From Spirochaetota bacterium (lineage in GTDB: Bacteria; Spirochaetota; JAGLSM01; JAKPMW01), in assembly GCA_029548715.1 (NCBI GenBank), contig JAKPMW010000405.1, positions 1-15,062 on the forward strand: a stretch of DNA of 15,062 bases, given 5' to 3'. A program made the translations under genes and the position numbers. Within the stretch, counting starts at the first letter, position 1, and the number at the start of each line of letters is the position of its first letter. Below, piece by piece: positions 11,736-15,062 of the stretch. The notes below the pieces were generated by a model. That model made no database searches, had not been told where the DNA came from, and worked only from the letters and a program-made list of their open reading frames with translations.

Positions 11736-13379
11736 TTATTGCAGGTGCTTGAACTGCCCTGCCGGGTACGGTTTGGATGCGATCCGCTGAACCTCGGGCC
11801 AGAGGAGCCAGTCGAGCAGGTCGGAGGTAAAGTGCCAGTTGCTGATGCGGGACTGGGCCAGTTCGTTGGCGATGAAGTCGCAGTCCCCGATAAAGACGGC
11901 AACGGGGCGGGATTGCCTGTCCGCTGTCCTGACAGCAAAGCCAAGCTGGAGCGGCCCGGGGACATCCTTGCCGGCCTCATACTCGAATTCGTCCGGCTTG
12001 TCCTTGTCAAATTCGGTTTCGCCCCATCCATTGGATGAGCTGGAGACAATCGAAAAGGATTCGAAATTCGTTGGCTTTGCCTGCATGGGAACAAAGCCGG
12101 CGGCTTCGGCAATCAGCACCCTGAAATTCGGCCTGCGATAGAAGTGCCGGACGGCATCGTGATCGTAGAGGATTGATTCAATCCAGCGCGCACCCCTGAA
12201 GGAGTCCTTGTTGGCAGGATCAACCACGGTGACATTGGCATGGGCGAATCCGAACCGGGCGGCAAGCTGTGTCCCCCAGGGGGTAAGCGGTGTGTCCATC
12301 AAAAAGAGGGCCCGGGCCTTTCCCTGCTGGAGCTGTTCCATCAGGGCAATGTCCAGGTTGGCGGGGATTCCCTGCCGTGGGTCGGCAAAGACGAGGATTG
12401 TCTCCGGGCGGGGGGCCTGATTGGTATTGGTGCTGTCTGTCTCCAGGGCGGTGGTCAGGGGGACGTTTTTCAGGACATAGCCGGAGTTGGACAGTGTTGT
12501 CACAAATTTTGTGATGGCGGCAGTTTTGGCGCCGCTCATCTCGCGGGAATCAAGGCCAGAGACAAACTGCATGTCCACCGGCTTCCCGGCCACTCTCAGC
12601 AGGGCCGCAACCAGCTTGCGCTCCGCCATCAGTACCCGGGATGTCTTTCCTTCGGCTGGTCCTTCGTCCTGGTAGAGATCGGACACCTGAAGTACGGCCC
12701 GCCTGTTGCCGTTTTCGATGACAATGTGGGGGGTGCGGGTGACACCATAGCTGGCAGCCAGTCCGCGGTCCACATCCGGATCGAGCCAGGTAAAGGAAAC
12801 CTGTCTGGGAATGCAGGCTGCCAGCTCCCGCAGGACATGCATGACCGGGTCGTCGGCAAACCGGCCGAAGAGCAGAATCTCGACCTTGTTGGTGATCCCT
12901 TCGACGAGTGTACGGGAGGTTTGCGAAAGACTGACCAGATCCAGCCAGGGGCTGCTGTCCCGGACCGGCTGAGACGAAAAGACGATGTCATACAGCATCC
13001 ACATGAATTCCTTGCCACCGGGAGCATACTGTCTGGTGAATCTGGCGATAAACCCCTTGCTGGTTGTTCCTCCCTGGCGTGCTTCCTCGACGATCGTGCC
13101 GCTGATGGTCAGCCGGCTGTCCTTTTCGGAAACATTCCAGCCTTCAATGGAGTGGGACTTGATCTTTTCGGAAAGCCGTGTCTTGGCGTTGTAGACCGGC
13201 AGGCGCTTGTTTTTGACATCTTCGCCAAAAAATGGCAGCATGCGGGCCTGCAGGATGTCGCTGCGCTTCTCGCCATACAGCGAGTCGAAGTATCCCGAAA
13301 CAAGATTTTCCTCGGGACTGGATGAACAGGCGGACAGAATTGCCACAAGCAGGGCCAGGATACAAAAATACTTTTTCAT
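11736..13379 (-). CDS. Lipoprotein with GldG-like (ABC-type auxiliary) domain
   Basis: A 547-residue lipoprotein: signal MKKYF with hydrophobic core, lipobox LSAC and Cys18. Residues ~20-130 look like a small NTF2-like or accessory domain. The rest follows the periplasmic GldG/ABC-2 auxiliary pattern: TNKVEILLFGRFAD (~163-176), FTWLDPDVDRGLAASYGV with the ExDPD-like step, HIVIENGNRR, a VSGLDSRE step where GldG proteins have a GHGE-like turn, ETILVFADPRQG, and at the end RPVAVFIGDCDFIAN then SDLLDWLLWP. Usual GldG proteins work with ABC-2 permeases and are held by transmembrane helices; this one has no helix and would be held by its lipid, with no ABC genes beside it. GGAGG lies 6 bases before the ATG. 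Function is unknown; binding or scaffolding at the envelope is inferred. Confidence 0.75.
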   Translation of the reverse strand: MKKYFCILALLVAILSACSSSPEENLVSGYFDSLYGEKRSDILQARMLPFFGEDVKNKRLPVYNAKTRLSEKIKSHSIEGWNVSEKDSRLTISGTIVEEARQGGTTSKGFIARFTRQYAPGGKEFMWMLYDIVFSSQPVRDSSPWLDLVSLSQTSRTLVEGITNKVEILLFGRFADDPVMHVLRELAACIPRQVSFTWLDPDVDRGLAASYGVTRTPHIVIENGNRRAVLQVSDLYQDEGPAEGKTSRVLMAERKLVAALLRVAGKPVDMQFVSGLDSREMSGAKTAAITKFVTTLSNSGYVLKNVPLTTALETDSTNTNQAPRPETILVFADPRQGIPANLDIALMEQLQQGKARALFLMDTPLTPWGTQLAARFGFAHANVTVVDPANKDSFRGARWIESILYDHDAVRHFYRRPNFRVLIAEAAGFVPMQAKPTNFESFSIVSSSSNGWGETEFDKDKPDEFEYEAGKDVPGPLQLGFAVRTADRQSRPVAVFIGDCDFIANELAQSRISNWHFTSDLLDWLLWPEVQRIASKPYPAGQFKHLQ

Positions 13380-13428
13380 GAGAAGCCTCCAGCAACAACC
13401 ACATCTGTTTTGGGAACATCGTCCGATC

Positions 13429-13434
13429 AGTATA
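13429..13434 (-). promoter_or_regulatory. -10 candidate for GldG-like gene
   Basis: The minus strand carries TATACT 50 bases before the ATG at 13379. No good -35 hexamer is visible at standard spacing (nearest C-rich sequence), so it is tentative. The rest of the 216-base gap to the PilZ gene (13435-13595) shows no gene or strong hairpin. Confidence 0.3.
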
Positions 13435-13595
13435 GCAGAGAATACCCTCGTGTGGGGGAAGAAAAGCGTACGGAGTGGCTGGAAGCGGGCCTGTCAGTGG
13501 ACGGCGATACTGGCCGGTTGCAGGGGGAATATCCTTGTGCGTTGTTGTGGCCACCGGGTACATGTGACTCGGAATGACCCGACTGTCTGTGCTGC

Positions 13596-13937
13596 TTAAT
13601 AGGACTCGAAACGGCTTTTCTTGTTTGTGTCGAGGAGGCTGTAGACGTAGTCCTGAAGCTGTTTGCGCATTTCGTTCGATATCTCTTCAAACTGCAGGCC
13701 GATTTTACGACCCTGCACGCTTCGAACGACACACCAGATATCAAGATTGACATTGCGCACGGGAGATGCCTTGACGCGGATCAGGTCCCCTTCAAGGAGG
13801 ATCTGGTTGGCCTCGATAGCGATCCCTCCCTCCGAAAAGTCAATTACGGTGCATTCACCCTTGTTGTTCTTGTACTGGTATTCTGCCGGGATCGCCACCG
13901 TGATTCGGGTCATGCGCTGTTGTTGTTGTGGGCTCAT
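13596..13937 (-). CDS. PilZ-domain protein
   Basis: A 113-residue single-domain PilZ protein. PilZ domains bind cyclic di-GMP through an N-terminal RxxxR and a (D/N)xSxxG motif and relay the signal to motility, polysaccharide or secretion machinery. The second motif is clear, DFSEGG at residues 33-38, and the barrel continues through LEGDLIRVKASP and IGLQFEEIS. The first motif is unusual: near the N-terminus there is R8-M-T-R11, with two residues between the arginines, not three. The C-terminal helix and tail (~87-113) are charged. AGGA lies 5 bases before the ATG. A small TCCCGC/GCGGGA stem (13959-13976) lies in the leader. It is transcribed divergently from the STAS gene at 14137, and no cyclic di-GMP enzyme is nearby. 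Confidence 0.9.
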   Translation of the reverse strand: MSPQQQQRMTRITVAIPAEYQYKNNKGECTVIDFSEGGIAIEANQILLEGDLIRVKASPVRNVNLDIWCVVRSVQGRKIGLQFEEISNEMRKQLQDYVYSLLDTNKKSRFESY

Positions 13938-14058
13938 TGGCTTCCTGTCTTTGCGTATCCCGCCGCTTTGCGGGAGTGTTTCATCATACGCCGACGATTC
14001 TCTTCTGGCGATACACTCAAATATAGCCCATTAATCCCGCCAGTCCAGTAATCCTGTC

Positions 14059-14087
14059 TTGCAGTCACCTTTCGCTTGTTGTATCAT
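14059..14087 (+). promoter_or_regulatory. Promoter candidate for partner-switch pair
   Basis: TTGCAG (14059-14064) and TATCAT (14082-14087) are exactly 17 bases apart; the -10 matches 5 of 6. Transcription from about 14094 would begin just before the leader hairpin at 14098-14122. Confidence 0.4.
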
Positions 14088-14097
14088 CTGTCCGTGA

Positions 14098-14122
14098 CTG
14101 TATCCCGTGGTCATGGATACAG
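14098..14122 (+). promoter_or_regulatory. Leader hairpin abutting the STAS ribosome site
   Basis: CTGTATCC (14098-14105) pairs perfectly with GGATACAG (14115-14122) around a 9-base loop, ending one base before AGGAGG (14124-14129). Being an inverted repeat next to a promoter, it could also act as a DNA operator. Confidence 0.5.
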
Positions 14123-14136
14123 CAGGAGGCAGAGTG

Positions 14137-14475
14137 ATGGGGAGTCTCGCGTTTAGCGTCAAAAGTGAAGGTGGTGTGACCATTCTTGGCATTGGCGGGG
14201 TGATCGATACCGGGGTGGCCCCCCAGTTTGAGATCGAAATGAAAAAAGCTGTTGCCGGCGGGGGGCGGTTCGTGGGCGATTGCTCGCAGCTTGAACACAT
14301 TACCTCAGCCGGAATCGGGGTTCTGATTGCCATGAAAAACACAATTCAGGCTGCGGGCGGGACCTTTGTCATGTCTGCGGTCAGTGACAAGATAATGAAG
14401 GTATTTACCATGCTCAACCTCGACAAGCTGGTCAGGATATACCCGACCGTCGGGGAAGCCGTCAAGGCTGTCTGA
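14137..14475 (+). CDS. STAS-domain anti-sigma factor antagonist
   Basis: A 112-residue RsbV/SpoIIAA-type protein. In the partner switch the unphosphorylated form binds the anti-sigma factor and frees the sigma factor; phosphorylation on serine by the anti-sigma kinase stops this. The signature lies at residues 48-63, DCSQLEHITSAGIGVL; Ser57 aligns with the phosphorylated Ser58 of SpoIIAA, while the usual preceding Asp is Thr56. The VFTMLNLDKLVRIYPTVGEAV tail is also typical. ATG 14137 is chosen for AGGAGG at 14124-14129, 7 bases upstream; GTG 14134 and ATG 14107 are possible but less well placed. It is followed after one base by the anti-sigma kinase gene, its expected partner. A leader hairpin and promoter candidate precede it. 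The matching PP2C phosphatase is not in the window. Confidence 0.93.
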   Translation: MGSLAFSVKSEGGVTILGIGGVIDTGVAPQFEIEMKKAVAGGGRFVGDCSQLEHITSAGIGVLIAMKNTIQAAGGTFVMSAVSDKIMKVFTMLNLDKLVRIYPTVGEAVKAV

Positions 14476-14476
14476 C

Positions 14477-14935
14477 ATGGCCGGACCAGGTGCCTTGCGT
14501 CTGGTCGTGCCCGGGACCGTGGATTATCTGGACCGGATCCGGGCATTTGTGGGAAATGCAGCCGGCGGGTACGGATTTGACAGTGCTGCGGTCGATGAGA
14601 TCGTCCTTGCGCTGGACGAGGCGGTTGCCAACGTGGTTGAGCATGCCTACGAGGGAAGCGAGCTGCCCGATGAAGAGCGGACGATCGAGCTTGAGATTAC
14701 AGGCGATGGATGCAGCATGAGGTTTTGCCTCAGGGATCACGGAATCCCGTTTGACCCGCGGACTGCGGTTGAAGTGGATCTTGAGAAGCACCTTGCTTCA
14801 GGCAGTCAGGATGGCCTGGGTGTCCACCTGATACGAAGGCTGATGGACAGGATTCGCTGGCGCCGGCTGCCTGACGGAAACGAGCTTATTCTTGAGAAGG
14901 ACCGGGTATCCGCCCGGGAAGATCACCAGCCGTGA
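14477..14935 (+). CDS. Anti-sigma factor serine kinase, RsbW-like
   Basis: A 152-residue GHKL-type ATPase of the HATPase_c_2 group, partner of the STAS protein just upstream. It would hold a sigma factor or another target and phosphorylate the antagonist on Ser57. Motifs: N-box LALDEAVANVVEHAYEG (~44-60, with Glu48 and Asn52), G1 LRDHGIPFDP (~85-94) and G2 DGLGVHLIRRLMD (~112-124). Length and order are normal for RsbW-type proteins. The start ATG 14477 comes one base after the upstream stop, so translation is likely coupled; only a weak AAGG precedes it. The last ~50 bases overlap, on the opposite strand, the end of a leftward gene that enters from the right edge. The target sigma factor is not in the window, and such kinases also regulate non-sigma targets. 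Confidence 0.93.
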   Translation: MAGPGALRLVVPGTVDYLDRIRAFVGNAAGGYGFDSAAVDEIVLALDEAVANVVEHAYEGSELPDEERTIELEITGDGCSMRFCLRDHGIPFDPRTAVEVDLEKHLASGSQDGLGVHLIRRLMDRIRWRRLPDGNELILEKDRVSAREDHQP

Positions 14936-15062
14936 TGGTTCGGGCCAGGAGCCTGATGGATTGCCGCAGCCGGGCAGCATCCTCGTACTGCTCGGTGCAG
15001 ATGGCCATGAATTTTCTGAAGTACAGGCTGGAAAGTTCGTCGATCCTGTTGTCCGGATTGCT
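14886..15062 (-). CDS. 3' end of UVR-motif gene, start beyond window
   Basis: From the right edge the minus strand stays open for 58 codons and stops at TAA (plus 14886-14888). The segment contains FMAICTEQYEDAARLRQSI, which fits the UVR (UvrB/UvrC-type) motif: an F/Y-E-x-A-A-x-L-R-x-x-I core on a helical pair. The tail after it (TAGDLPGRIPGPSQE) is short and proline-rich. UVR motifs occur at the C-terminus of UvrB, inside UvrC, in McsA and in small bifunctional-nuclease-like proteins; the visible part does not decide between them. It converges on the anti-sigma kinase gene and overlaps its last 50 bases. Too little is present for a symbol. Confidence 0.55.
   Translation of the reverse strand, partial: SNPDNRIDELSSLYFRKFMAICTEQYEDAARLRQSIRLLARTITAGDLPGRIPGPSQE

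Noticed and set aside
12500..12514. Perfect palindrome TCACAAATTTTGTGA
   Set aside because: It lies deep inside the coding sequence of the GldG-like gene, where it encodes ordinary residues; a regulatory role there is unlikely.
12240..13325. 361-codon open frame on the plus strand
   Set aside because: It lies entirely opposite the GldG-like lipoprotein gene, which has a signal peptide, ribosome site and family pattern; the plus-strand translation resembles no protein family.

Overview
The window is chromosomal DNA from a free-living, probably diderm, moderately GC-rich bacterium (GC looks to be in the high fifties per cent by eye). Four or five genes start with lipoprotein or export signals. 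The rest is signalling and housekeeping: a multi-PAS histidine kinase, PilZ, a STAS/anti-sigma partner-switch pair, an ABC-F ATPase and a Bax-inhibitor-1 membrane protein. I cannot fix the phylum from these genes. The mix of CpXC protein, lipoproteins and partner-switch genes would fit a spirochaete, a PVC-type bacterium or a deltaproteobacterium-like lineage. Strong GGAGG ribosome sites precede most starts and decided several of them.

Layout. 1-2973 (+): a PAS-PAS-PAS histidine kinase whose reading frame is open to the left edge, then an extended-SDR NAD-dependent epimerase/dehydratase. 3077-4807: two exported proteins transcribed divergently, a Ser/Ala-linker secreted protein (-) and an SH3b lipoprotein (+, with a good sigma70-like promoter). 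4895-5869 (-): a protein with two CpXC zinc-ribbon modules and a clear intrinsic terminator. 5870-6320: a gene-poor spacer with a cluster of related repeats sharing ACCATGAT cores; its last copy runs into the 3' end of the next gene. 6273-8792 (-): an ABC-F ATPase and a BI-1 family protein, separated by three successive stem-loops. 9088-11479 (+): three consecutive genes for exported or lipoprotein-type products, two short ones sharing a GxWTW motif and one enterochelin-esterase-like protein that seems to lack its catalytic serine and histidine. 11736-13379 (-): a lipoprotein with a GldG-like body but no ABC partner genes. 13596-13937 (-): a PilZ protein. 14137-14935 (+): an anti-sigma-factor antagonist and its ATP-binding anti-sigma kinase. 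14886-15062 (-): the 3' end of a UVR-motif gene running off the right edge.

How the genes work together. The only pair whose joint action is well founded is the STAS/anti-sigma pair, a partner switch whose phosphatase and sigma factor lie outside the window. The 9088-10103 pair overlaps by four bases and is probably translationally coupled. The rest looks like a mosaic of short transcription units. I saw no rRNA, tRNA, CRISPR array, transposase, phage gene or toxin-antitoxin pair. The least explained material is the repeat cluster at 5999-6321, the stem-loops after the BI-1 gene with a related palindrome after another stop codon at 10104, and the uncharacterised envelope lipoproteins.
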